A stretch of DNA of 64,000 nt from Parasponia andersonii (Eukaryota > Streptophyta > Magnoliopsida > Rosales > Cannabaceae), in assembly GCA_002914805.1 (NCBI GenBank), contig JXTB01000005.1, forward strand, positions 2,392,586 through 2,456,585, written 5' to 3'. The position numbers and the translations under genes are program-made. Positions 32,350 to 43,667 of the stretch are shown here, in pieces. The notes below the pieces were generated by a model that worked only from the letters and a program-made list of their open reading frames with translations, did not search any database and was not told where the DNA came from. Each line of letters starts with the position of its first letter. Position 1 is the first letter of the stretch.

Positions 32350-32432
32350 TTCCATGGATATAAATATCGGCTTTGATTTTGATCCAAACCTATTATTCCA
32401 TGGATATAAATATCGGCTTTGATTTTGACGGA
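32341..32432 (+). repeat. 46-bp tandem duplication across the LTR/host junction
   Basis: AACCTATTATTCCATGGATA and the next 26 bases occur at 32341-32386 and again at 32387-32432. Each copy contains the last nine bases of the copia LTR, the TTCCA target duplicate and host flank. The duplication therefore arose after copia insertion. Confidence 0.9.
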
Positions 32433-32810
32433 TCAGTTGATAACTCACCCTAAAGCCGGTAACTTTTGGCTCCTCTAATCCTGTGAAGCTTGGAATTGTA
32501 ACCACTACACGTCCAAAATCCACAATATTTGGCTACTAATCGGAGACCACTGAAATTCATGACATGGAAAGAATTCCATATGATGGAATACGTGTTAATA
32601 ACTTTAGTTTACAGTACACAAACTAGCATAAAATATTCTTGAAATATGTGTTTTGTGGATAATACTGAATTTGAGGATGAATATCTTATGTTTATTGCTA
32701 CCTACAGCTGTAATAATTCATGGACTAAATTTTGGATCACAAAAGTACTTAATGCTCTAAAGTTTCCAATAGAATCATAAGCCACCTTCGGGTTCTCGCT
32801 CAGCGACCTA
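32433..32810. other. Spacer without a recognisable gene
   Basis: This is host flank of the copia element. Its counterpart on the other side ends at 14411. No ORF or RNA gene is seen. Confidence 0.5.
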
Positions 32811-33547
32811 TATCACCAGAGAAATTAGGTTAAATATGCTCCCTAATACCCCTATTTTGGCCCATATGCACAAGTTAAAAAATATTTGAAAAATATGTTT
32901 GCAGACGAAAATACCCTTACTAATACCTAAGAAAAAATATACCTCACTTTCAAAGGAGTGTCTGTCATACTTCCTTCCGAAACTCCTCATTTTTCTCTCT
33001 CTCCAACTCTCTCTTTCGTCTCCTTCTCTGAAAAGTCAAGAACCCGTCGTGCCGTAAATCGAGGAAGACGAAATCTTGACTTGCCGTCTATCGTAAATCT
33101 CTCTCACTGTTGAGGATTACGTTGAGAAAAATGAGTTCCCAAAAGAAGGTAAGCAAAATATAATTTGAGAGTTTTATTTTTTTTGAATTTAGGGCATTTG
33201 TAATAGAAGACGATTTAGAAATTTTTGGATGAAATTTTTGTATGACATAATTTTTGACTTCATTTCGACATTTTTTTGATGCATTTTCGATTAATTTCGT
33301 TAAAGTTTCAATCATATTTCGATGAGTATGGCTGAAAATAGTACAGGAAAATCACGTGAAATTCGACGTGTTTTCGATGGTATTTCGATAGTGTTTTGAT
33401 TTACAGAGTCGAAATTTTGATACCTTTTCGATGATATTTTAAAATAGGTGAAATAAACTTTTGATGTTATTTCGACTGTGTTTCGATTTTATTTCGATGA
33501 GGTTTCAATAAATAGTGTTGAAATTTCGATACTTTTTCGATGACATT

Positions 33548-33896
33548 TTAAAATAGAAAATAAGGCTGCTCTAAATTTTCGATGTTAGTTCGACTATTTT
33601 TCGATGACAGTTCGATGACTTTTTCTAGTAAAATGGACACACATAAAGGAGTACAGTTCTGAATAGAGTAAGACATCTCCTTAAGCCAAATTTCTAGGTC
33701 ACTATCAGTAGTAATCTTCGTTGGAGGAATAGGGATTCCATCTCCACCATCACATTTATTATCTACAAGGGTCACAAAAGTTATACCCATCCATAGACCC
33801 ATGACCTTACTTTCTTTAGCAATATAAGACCATAAAATTTTCTCTGACGAAAACATCCATTCACCGTTATACAAAACTATGAGGTTGAAACGTGAC
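33548..33896 (-). pseudogene. Remnant of a MULE-type transposase N-terminal region
   Basis: An acceptor-like TTTCATCTGCAG precedes a frame reading SRFNLIVLYNGEWMFSSEKI, then GITFVTLVDNKC and IPPTKITTDSDLEIWLKEMS, with CTPLCVSI near the end. The order 'NGEW', a basic/aromatic strand, 'PPxKIxxDxDLxxWLK' and 'PLCV' resembles the N-terminal part of plant MULE transposases. The catalytic DDE and SWIM domains are absent, so the element cannot move itself. The assignment is by recollection of the family pattern. Confidence 0.5.
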
Positions 33897-33959
33897 TCTG
33901 CAGATGAAACAAAAAAAGAAATTAGATTCAACAGAAAAAAATCATAAAATGTAAAAGGA

Positions 33960-34460
33960 AGAATCTATATTTTGTAGCCATCGAAAATTGGTCGAAATTG
34001 ATCGAAAAAAATAATCGAAATAGTCTCGAAAATAGGTCTAAAATTCGACTTCCATCGAATTATAGTCGAAATATAATCGACGAAATTCTTACATCTCAGA
34101 CTTTATCGAAATTTGGTCAAAATTATAATCGAAATTGATCGAAAAAATAATCGAAATTGTCATCGAAAAAAATAATCAAAAATAATCATCGAAAATAGAT
34201 CAAAAATTCAACTACCATCGAATTATAGTCGAAATATAGTCGACGAAATTCTTACATTTCAGACTTCATCGAAATTTGGTCGAAATTATAATCGAAATAC
34301 ATTGAAATTGATCGAAAAAAATAATCGAAATAGTCATCGAAAATAGGTCAAAAATTCGACTACCATCGAATTATAATCGAAATATAGTCGACGAAATTCT
34401 TACATCTCAGACTTTATCAAAATATGGTCGAAATTACATTGAAAATTCGATACTTATCGT
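33960..34460 (+). repeat. TCGAAAT-rich tandem repeat, unit about 150-165 bp
   Basis: At least two and a half units start at CAGACTTTATCGAAATTTGG (34098), CAGACTTCATCGAAATTTGG (about 34260) and CAGACTTTATCAAAATATGG (about 34408). Each ends with CGAAATATAGTCGACGAAAT. Within units TCGAAAT recurs every 10-15 bases. The left side of the element (33190-33620) has the complementary TTTCGAT repeats. Confidence 0.7.
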
Positions 34461-34958
34461 GAGGCAGTCTTATTTTTTGAGAAATCCAGACTTTTGCATA
34501 TAATCCCAGACCCAGAAAATAACTTTTAATGTATAAATTATGCTCGTAACATATCAAAACTCAGTTAAAAACTATTTCAAACAGTACCCATAACATTTGA
34601 ACATATAAATTATATACCCATTTCGTGGATTTTCGTCCTCCGTCTAACCACCAAGTCATTTTTCTGTTTTTTCAACTTTTATCCTTTTCTTCTTTTCTGC
34701 TCTTAGAATTTCAGCTCCTTAGACAGTGTGATAACTTCAAGCATGAGATTATAGGAAAGATTGTGAGGATATAGAGGGAGGAATAAGGAGCTACAGCTAA
34801 GTTAAAGAGGAGAAGAGCGACATACATTATAAACCAATTATTAAGGACAGAAGTGACATTTCAGGTATATGCATATTTTTCAGAGTTTTATTGAGGGAAG
34901 TATATGTGCCAAAATATGCCTCTTATGATGTATATTTAACCTAATTTCTCTATCACAA

Positions 34959-37900
34959 AACAACATACACCTAGCCCGAAAAAAAAAAATATTGACAAGC
35001 AAGTGTAAGAGTTTGCTTTTAATTTGGTACTATTTTTGTACTGCGGACTTATTTTATATGGATATTGCCGGTAATTCCTTAAAGATTCTGAAAATGATAT
35101 TAAAAAAAATAATATTAATTACAACAGTTGTAAATAAATCAAGAATGCATCAAAATTGGTAATTTCAAATTTTTATTAAAATTTTACAGAACATTAAAAT
35201 ACAAAATCGGTAATTTAACATAAATCAAATCATAAATATTGGTTTAGATCATAAATGAAAAGACTTGGTTCCGAAATTTTCTTGCTTATTTTTTGGAACT
35301 CGTTGAATGATCTGATATGTGACATTTTTTTAATTCCTAATAAGAAATGAATGAACGATCCCAAAAACAATCTTTTTATTCCTTAGTTGCACGTCTATGA
35401 CCTTGGATTATCTCTCCTATGGTGGCTATGAACGAGCTCGCAATTTTTGCTAAGGTGACTCAGTTCGATGCTTTCTTGCATGATATTTAAAGCGGCCGGG
35501 TAGTCTTCTAGGCTCGCGACAGGAGAAGCGCCTCTCATAAGTTGGGGCGAAGTTAGGCAACACGAGCAGACTGGAGATAATAGAACGTGGGGTTAGTGCA
35601 GCTGGTGGGAATTGATGGTGGCGAGGAGTAGCATGAGGAAGGGTGGTAGGTGGGATTGAAAAGGACCGGGAAAGGGGGTGGTGGTTCAGGTTCCTGTGGT
35701 ACTGGGTTGTAGGTGAGGGAAGGTGGGGTCGCTGGTTGTACCCGGAGCTTGGTTGGTTGGAGGTGATGGCATACGGGAGGGAGAGGGAGACGAAGAAAAG
35801 AATTTTTCTTTTTTTTTTTTTTTTTNAAGTTCAAACAAGATATATATATTCTTTTGAAATGAAATGTGGTATAAGTGAAAACCAAAAAAATAAATAAACA
35901 TCTTAATTAGATTGAAGACCTAAACTGTTCACATTTGATCAACATGCTTATTATTAACATCGATCGCCTCGTCCATCCAATTAATAATCAACGTGGAAAA
36001 ATCAAACTGAAAGGACTATGTGTGATTCTTGATATTTGTACTAACCCGAATATTGTTGAAAAAAGAAGGCACAGATGATGGTGAAAGTTAAAAAAAAAAA
36101 AAAAAGAAGACGACGACTTAATGAAAACTGTTAGAGATTTTTTTCTTAAGTAATTAATGATATTTGGGTAAAGGTATACCCTATTATCTTCGGTCATTCT
36201 GAAAAAAAAAAATAATAATTTTGATCAAATTGAATAGAAGGATGTAATTTGTATTTACCTTTTAAATCAAATATGCTATTTTTTATATTGGATAGTAATC
36301 TGTGTTTTGATTTTTTTTTATTTTATATCTTATATTTTGATTATTATTAATATTGATTTTAAATTTAAAACATACAACAAATACATGGGTCAAACACTAA
36401 TTTTCAATATTGAATCTATTAAAATACCCTTTTGAACTTTAAAAATACATATCCAAACATAATTTAAATTTAAACTAATTAAATTAGTAACTCCAGATAA
36501 AAAATATTAAAATTAATTTTGAAAATGCAAAATCCTATTATTTTGTTATACTTGTTAATTTAGTTAGTAATTTAAATAAGCTTTAAATTTGAAAACTTTT
36601 AAATATAAATATGTTTAAAGTTTAAAAGAGTATTTTGGTAAATTCGGTAGTAAAAATTGTTGTTTAACCTATATAAGGTATATATTTATTACAAATTTTA
36701 AATATAAGATTAATGTTGACAATACTCAAAATGTAAGATATAAACTGAGGAAACACAGGGTTATTAATTTTGGACCTTAACCCATTCTCAAAGCATGTGA
36801 TGAAAAAAGGAATATGGTAAAATCATTTATAAAACTAAGACCTTTGTTTAATGAAAAAAATTAGAATTCTAAAATTGTCCCGTGTCTCGAAGCCGGTTGA
36901 AATTTTCTAACCACAGATCGAAATAGCCAATATAGGAGGTTAATATATTCAACTAAATTCACAAGTTTTCGACCGTCATTGAGAAATTTTCTTGCCACCA
37001 CTCAGAAATGGCAATATTAGAGAGATAGGTGGTGGATCATTTTTTACTGAGGTTAGAAATTTTCAACCGCTTTCAAAAAGCTTTTCTAGTCACCGATCAA
37101 AGTGGCCTACTTGGCAGGATAGGTGGTGGATCGTGTTCAACTACAGTCGAAAAGTCAAAAAAATTTCTAATCGTCGATCAAAACAAGTGAGATTGGTGAA
37201 ATATCCAGTGAAACATATTCGATCGCAATCAAAAAATTTCCACTCCGATCACAATTAAAATGATCACAATCGACATTCAAGCGCCAAAAATTTTTGACCA
37301 TGATCAAAATGGCCAGGAGCAAAGATCAAATATATTTTGGATTTAGTTCCATAATGGCAAGATTAAAATTTTTAACCGTCATCGAAATGGCAAGGAGCAA
37401 AGATCAAATATGTTTTGGATTTAAATATATGACATGGCAATAAAGATGAGTTTTTGATAACATTTATATATGAGGTCCTTTTATCACCTTGAGTTCCCCA
37501 GTAGACCTTGAAGATGTAACATCCTAACATAAGTTAAAATTAAAGATATAAACATATTATTGTCCCTTTTAAAAAAAGATAATACCAGGTATACTAAGAT
37601 TGTTACTAAATTTTTAATATCAATACAAATAGTATATGAGTTGTCATTATTCAATTAGTATATTAGAATTTACTACAAATGAATTAATTATATTCACTAA
37701 TTAAATGATTTGATGTCAATTCACATGACACATATGTTGGTATTAAAAATTTGATACAAATTTTAGGACATCTAGAATTATTCTTAAAAAAATATTGAGC
37801 ATTTCAGCTAAATAATGGCAAATATCCGCAATTTTTCTAAAACCTAGGTATTCTACTTTGGGAAATTTGGCTTTTGACGGCAACTTTAGTTAAAAAAAAA

Positions 37901-38500
37901 AAAAAATTTGAAAAGTATGATGGCCTTTGGTTTTTGGAGATTTGGTACAGTTTTATTAGAAAAATACGTTCTTTTTTTTAAATATTTAGAAAGATACTAT
38001 TTTAAAATAATAACTAATAATTGGTAACTAATAACTAAATGTATTTATAACTAGTATATAATTAGTAACTAATAACTATTTTAAAAAATAGTATTTTTCT
38101 AATACAAACCATTAGAAAAAAAAATCATGACATACATATTTTTGTAATTCTCTTGGATTTTTATAGGTAAAAATGTTCAAAATCAGTGTTATTTTTTATT
38201 ATTTTAAGGGCTTTTTACAAAAAATCCAAACCCATAGGATTAAAAATTAAAAAAATCCCGGATGTGCTGATTTTTTTTGGAAAAAATCTTAATTTATTAA
38301 GAAAAATCACTTTGAAATCCTCAATATTTTAGGTGAGCAATTACGGATTTTTCAAAAAATTACGGATATCTGTTTTCAAAAACGTGATATATGCCACTAT
38401 TTAGGTGAAGACCTAGTTCCGAGTCTTATGACGAGAACGAAAAGGAAAATAAAAAAAGGCAGAATAAAAGCACAATAAATCTCCCATCAAATAATCTGAA
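34959..38500. other. Long AT-rich spacer with repeat relics; one N at 35826
   Basis: No gene is recognised. A GC-richer patch at 35400-35790 gives Pro-rich minus-strand frames that are short and broken by stops. A single N follows a T-run at 35826. A degenerate repeat block lies at 36880-37430 (listed separately). An imperfect hairpin (TTTAGAAAGATACTATTTT at 37985 and its complement ending about 38102) flanks repeated ACTAATAACTA units. Confidence 0.5.
36880..37430 (+). repeat. Degenerate repeat block with GATCGTGTTCAACTA-type units
   Basis: Several diverged units of roughly 80-130 bp contain GATAGGTGGTGGATC (37023, 37120), TTCAACTACAGTCGAAAAG (37137), GAAATTTTCTAACC or AGAAATTTTCAACCG (36899, 37053) and GGCAAGGAGCAAAGATCAAATAT (about 37390; near-copy at 37313). 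Similar units occur inverted at 59450-59640. The style recalls subterminal repeats of CACTA transposons, which is a guess. Confidence 0.45.
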
Positions 38501-38511
38501 AGAAGAAACTA

Positions 38512-38517
38512 TTTATT
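38512..38517 (-). terminator. Candidate polyadenylation signal of the D-cysteine desulfhydrase gene
   Basis: TTTATT on the plus strand reads AATAAA on the gene's strand, about 110 bp downstream of the stop codon at 38625-38627. Confidence 0.4.
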
Positions 38518-38624
38518 TTGAATGCTGAATGCAGCAGTTAGCATTGACGTTGAAGACTTCGATACCCACTAACCTCAAGTAATAAAATATGGTGCAACCA
38601 TTTTAGCAATACCACTTTGCTCCT

Positions 38625-41600
38625 CTAGAACATTTTCCCAATACCATCCTTCCGCGGAACAGATTCATGTACATCCATTCTACGCCAATTTCCTACCAAT
38701 GAACCCATCTGCTCAACCTTTTCATACAATCCAAGCAGCCCACCAGTGTGTATGAAGAGGACCTTCCTCCCTTCCCATTTCTCTGGATTCTCGGTCATGT
38801 CTTTCAACAATCCATAAGCCGCTTTCCCACTAAGAGGAATCAAAAACCGACCAGCAAATAAAATCATCTTTTCAATAGTCTTCTTGTCGCCAAAATTGGA
38901 AAAAAAAAATTGATACAAACCTGTAAACAGGATCAAGAACAACACCGGTGGCAGCAGCAATGTCCTTAACGAATTTAAGCTCCTCTGAGGTGTTAATTGC
39001 ATAGCCCAGACCTTTGGCCTGCCAGAAGATAAGATCCAAATAATTCAAGCCCTTATACAGCCAATCATTAAGCTTGTCTTTTAAAGTAAAAAAGTTAAGG
39101 ACGATAGATACATAATAGCGTAGTACATAAAGATATATCAAGTGTTTTCAACAAAAAAAAAGATACATCAAGTGAAGCAGAAAAGTACAAGTGCTTCTAT
39201 GATTATCTATCCTACAAGCTTAGGGACTTGTGAATATGCTCTTAAGAAGGTATTTTAGACAAAATTTTGTGTTCACGTCTTGTCCCACTTTTTCTATTGT
39301 TTTCTGCCTAATCTTCAAATGCAAGGAGAAAAGCTCCAGTGAACTCATTTTTTATGCACACGGTATACAACTAGAACGAAGAAGATGACAACCTTAATCA
39401 AATGACTAGAGAGAGTTTCGTTAGTGAATGCATAATTACTTGATAGACATAACCAAACAAGGTGAACACCATCTTCATACTATGTTAACAAGAGCAGAAT
39501 TTGTAAATTTTAAATTTTGGCATCCTCAACTGTCAAAGAAAAGCAGGTAGCAGAAACAGCATGTCAGCAGCTACCAAATCACTACAACATAAAGTCCAGA
39601 GTCGCTCACATTTTGAATGTTAACAATGTCACGTGAGGCAACACCAGCTTCAAGACCATCAAGTAGGCCTTGAACAAAGTCATAGAAGTAATCAGGGTCA
39701 TCACAGACAGAGAACGCATGAACCTGAGGACAAAGAGGACTGTAATTAGAAGACACCACAGGAGCACCTACAAAAAGAAAGCAAATCTACAGGAAATTGG
39801 ACATACTTTTGCTTTCAACGAACTCATCCATGATCCAAACGAGAGACCAGCAATTGTACCACCACTGAAATGAATAAAAATGGGGTACAGAAATGAAAAG
39901 TAAATCAATTGTGCCAACGAAAATTTTCTGCATTAGCATAAGTTATCATGCTCTCATCACAAACAATAAGTACGATCAATGCTCATTTTTCGTTTTATTA
40001 ACTGTTTGACATTTCTGATCCAATTCCAATCTCTGTTACAAGAAGTCCGATAAATACAAATTTAACAAAATTGAAACAAGTCAGAGTAGTCTAATTGCAA
40101 ATGCAAGACTTTCTATACATGTACCATGGAAATTGAGGTTTGTTTGATTGAACATTTTAATAAATTATCAACCCTAACATTTTTGCACAGAACAAAAGTA
40201 ATTTTGGTGGGCTGATATCACAGGAAAGATTGTTGCTTTTTCCAGACAAGAAGAAAAGAGGTTGGTGGAGCTAGGTTTCCAACAGGGCAAGAAAATCACC
40301 ATTTTTCAGCCAATGTCTTGAAAAACACTCATCTTCTAAAAATCATGGGACAAAAAAGTGTAAAGTTGGGCAAAACAAATTTACAATGTTCGTGAAGGGT
40401 TCGTGAAGAATTCAATGTTATAAGGTTAAAAAAAACTGAATCTACAAGCCACTACATTTCCCAATCTTTGTGTGAGTTAAAACTACAATATAGAACTCTC
40501 AAAAATCTGTAAACGAAATAATTATGCAAGTATAGCCAAAAAACTAATCTGCTACAACTCTGATTGAAGACCATATTGTATTGTTGTCTTTAGTTCGATA
40601 TTGGTATAGACGATTGATATCGCTCTAATTCTCTCTCGATTTGTCTTCGGTTCTCTCTTATTCCTTAAATTTTCTTTTCACTCTACCAGTTCAACATCAC
40701 TTCGACTTCTCAAACTTCAATTCTCTCTCATTTTATTTTTTATCATTTTCACAAGAGTGATCTTTAATTTTATTTTAATACTCATGGTAGGTGTGTAAGA
40801 TTTGATAAATTTTCAGACTAATAATTTGGGTTAAAGTCACATACATCATAACATATGGTAAGAGCATAACCTGCCACATGCTACAACAATATCGTCAAAT
40901 TTTGCTTCCGCAGTCCCAGTCTGAAGTTGTTGCTCAATCTCTCGAATTGCTTCAATATACCCCCTATACAGAGTAAAATCACATAAGTGGAATGCCGAGA
41001 GATACATGTTTCATGATACTATAGGTCATTTAAAAGGACTTTAAGCAGAAATAACTCAACAACTGCGTAGATACATGCATGCAACTAAACATACAAGCAT
41101 GGACATTTACCCACTTGAGAAATTAATCATTGACCCACCAAAGACCCAAAACCTAGCCTAGGAGAAAGTACACAATAAATGCGCATGTTATCTAATAAAT
41201 AAACATCGCAGATTATATATATTGCCAATAACCTTTCCCTCCAGATTTTGTCTTATTTTAAAGGAAAACATAATTAAGGAAAAAAAAGATGTAATTAATC
41301 ATTCCATTAGGAAAAAAAAAGAAAAAGAAAAAAGAGAAACACAAAGAATAGAAATCAGAATTCCCTGCATTGCACTTGCAGCTGCTTCCATCTGACCAAA
41401 TACAATAAGCAACAAAATAAATAACTAACAAACCCAAAAAGCAAAAATAAAAAAAAAATGTACTAACTTGTACGAGGTCCCCATTTTGGCTTAAATTGGA
41501 GCTGACAAAAATAAATTAAAAACTGAAAACCAAAGTGGATATTCTGGCAAACTTTCAAAGAAAATTACAAGGTTAATGAAACAAAATTTACTATAGATCA

Positions 41601-43667
41601 CATTGTTGCTGCAAAATAAGACTTAAAAATAACTCTATCCCCTCCCTGTCTTTGGCAAGTTTTTAGGAATTAGATATCTAACAACACAATTATTGGTGTA
41701 ATGCAAATAATTCAGACATTTGGATTGGTTGTTGGAAAGAATAGGGACCAGAACCACATATTTCTGATAGAAAACAAGTAAAATAAATAGTCATTCCAAC
41801 TAGAAACCCAAAACGAGAACTCGGAGATAACCATCATTTCAACTACAAATGAAAATTACTGCACCTAACTAATGTAGTCAAATAATATAATGAAAACAGA
41901 TAAAGCAAGCAAATTGTTCACGCAGAAAGACAGTAACCCAATCTTACCAGGTTCCTAACGAGTTTGATCCACCAACAGGAATGACATATGGTCTCCTCCC
42001 GTCACTAATAAGCTTTTCTTTCAGGTCACTAGTAAGAGCCTGAGACAAATTTAATATACGTAGTCAAATCATAGTTACATTAATAATCAGAAACTGATGC
42101 ATATAACTTACTAATACCAATATCAGACCAAATTGATATATACACTACTATGCATGAGCCTGGACACGTAATTCACATCAATAACTATGCATTTTCATTA
42201 TTGTGGTTAATGTTTATAGTGTCAAAAGATTTAAAGGGCTAGTGCCATTAATGAGTTCCAAGGAAAAGAGTGTTATGGAAAAGTAAAGCATCCGCTGATG
42301 GGCCTAACATTATTAAAGGCAAAAATGACGAACCACACTCCCAATTTTTGCATATTCTTCTTTTGAAATTAGTTCAACGTGAGCTCCAACTAACCGCTCA
42401 ACCAGGAGATTGCCTGTCAATCCTGGATCTTGGTCCACAACCACCTAAGTAGATCAAAAGAAACAACACAAAAAGGGTAATGAACCACTTGATAGGAAAA
42501 AGGAAAACCAAAGATATGCAGAAATATATAATCAAAAAGCATCAAGGAATTCCAAAAAAAGGAACTATTGACCTTAGAGGTTCGTAGTATAAGATAACTG
42601 TCGAGATTCAGATATCTTGCAGCCACGGCAGTTGCGCGACAATGGTTGCTTTGGATTCCTCCAATTGTTATGATACAATCAGCACCCTGTGCTACAGCAT
42701 CCGCCAGCAAGAATTCCAGCTTCCTGACTTTGTTACCACTTAATTGCATTCCAGAAAGATCGTCACGCTAGATATCGGCAAACACTTCCGTCAGTATAAA
42801 CTAGCAAAGTGAAGAAGAAATCAAAGAAGAACCTAAGTCTATAATAACACAACCATAAAGGGTTTGACAAAATTATAGCACATGGGTCATGAGTGACAGT
42901 GATCCCCACCACAGATGGTCATAAATTCATAATAAGGCACCTTTGTAGCCTATCCATGAGAAAAACCACATACTCTAAACAAGAAATATGAATGTTAGCA
43001 AGAAAAAGATAGATCCTAATTATAAAACAACAAGTTGAAACCATACAAGTTAACATAGTTGAAAGTTGAAACTATACATATAGAAGAAAACATACCAAGT
43101 TCAACCAACAACTAAGCTACATAGAGCCATTACTTTAAACAAACAACATATTCTACCTGGGTTTTTAACATAAAGTTGTTGCAAATTCAGATAAACAAAA
43201 TTTGAGGAAACAGAACATATAATCAAACTAACAATATTATTAAGGGACTACCAAAAAGATGATTATAAAAAGGGATACCTTTAACCAGACTTCGGTGTTG
43301 TTGGGCAAATTGGGGAGATTCCACTTGTGAATCGGAGTTGGAAACTGATATAAAAGAGTTACAGACCAAATAAAATACTTTCGGTGAATTTTCCCAAGAA
43401 AACTAGTGAATTACCCAAAGAGAGAGAAAATTGAAAATGAAAAAGAAATTAGAAAATTTGTCCTACATGTCCGAGTGAGTAGTAGTGAGATGGAATGGGG
43501 CTGAGGCGAGAGGCCCAAGAAGGAGGGGAATATGGCTTCTTGGTGAGGAAATCAAAGTGAGACCCCATTTCCTGAAACTGAGAACGAGGAGTGAGATGGA
43601 GAAGGCGCTGGGGTCGTTGGTTGAAGCTAAGGAATTGTCTTACGCTGCCATTGACACTGCTCAGCAT
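38625..43667 (-). CDS. D-CDES: D-cysteine desulfhydrase (PLP-dependent, ACC-deaminase family), 10 exons, complete
   Basis: The enzyme splits D-cysteine into pyruvate, ammonia and H2S using PLP. Exons: 43667-43467, 43344-43279, 42767-42573, 42444-42337, 42039-41948, 40963-40871, 39864-39807, 39723-39610, 39018-38921, 38829-38625. All introns are GT-AG and the exons join in frame to 409 codons plus TAG. The start chosen is the first ATG ([20 protein letters not shown]); the Arg/Ser-rich 40 residues look like a mitochondrial presequence. A second ATG at residue 34 would leave an untargeted form. Landmarks: [22 protein letters not shown] with the PLP lysine at about residue 102, GGIQSNHCR with Ser129, [20 protein letters not shown] (phosphate loop), [12 protein letters not shown], end [10 protein letters not shown]. 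At the exon 4/5 join IGS-ALT appears one Glu shorter than I recall for the family. No defect is visible. Confidence 0.96.

Larger units (their letters stand above)
32819..34950. mobile_element. Mutator-like element (MULE), 2132 bp, non-autonomous
   Basis: Both ends begin GAGAAATTAGGTTAAATAT on opposite strands, and imperfect inverted similarity continues for about 80 bp (shared ATTTTGGCMCATAT and GAAAAATATG). The flanks TATCACCA (32811-32818) and TATCACAA (34951-34958) agree at 7 of 8 positions. Inside is a minus-strand frame like a MULE transposase N-terminus. It is surrounded by TTCGA/TCGAA-rich repeats in opposite orientations on the two sides. Long TIRs and the transposase remnant favour Mutator. 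The TSD looks like 8 bp rather than the usual 9, so hAT is the alternative. Confidence 0.6.

Noticed and set aside
35553..35885. Pro-rich minus-strand ORF near 35.6 kb
   Set aside because: Overlaps an N and a T-run, has stops in every useful frame, and no family could be recognised. A gag-like origin is possible but not supported.
37985..38106. Possible MITE with TTTAGAAAGATACTATTTT ends
   Set aside because: Inverted ends are mostly A/T and no target duplication is visible, so chance palindromes in AT-rich DNA cannot be excluded.
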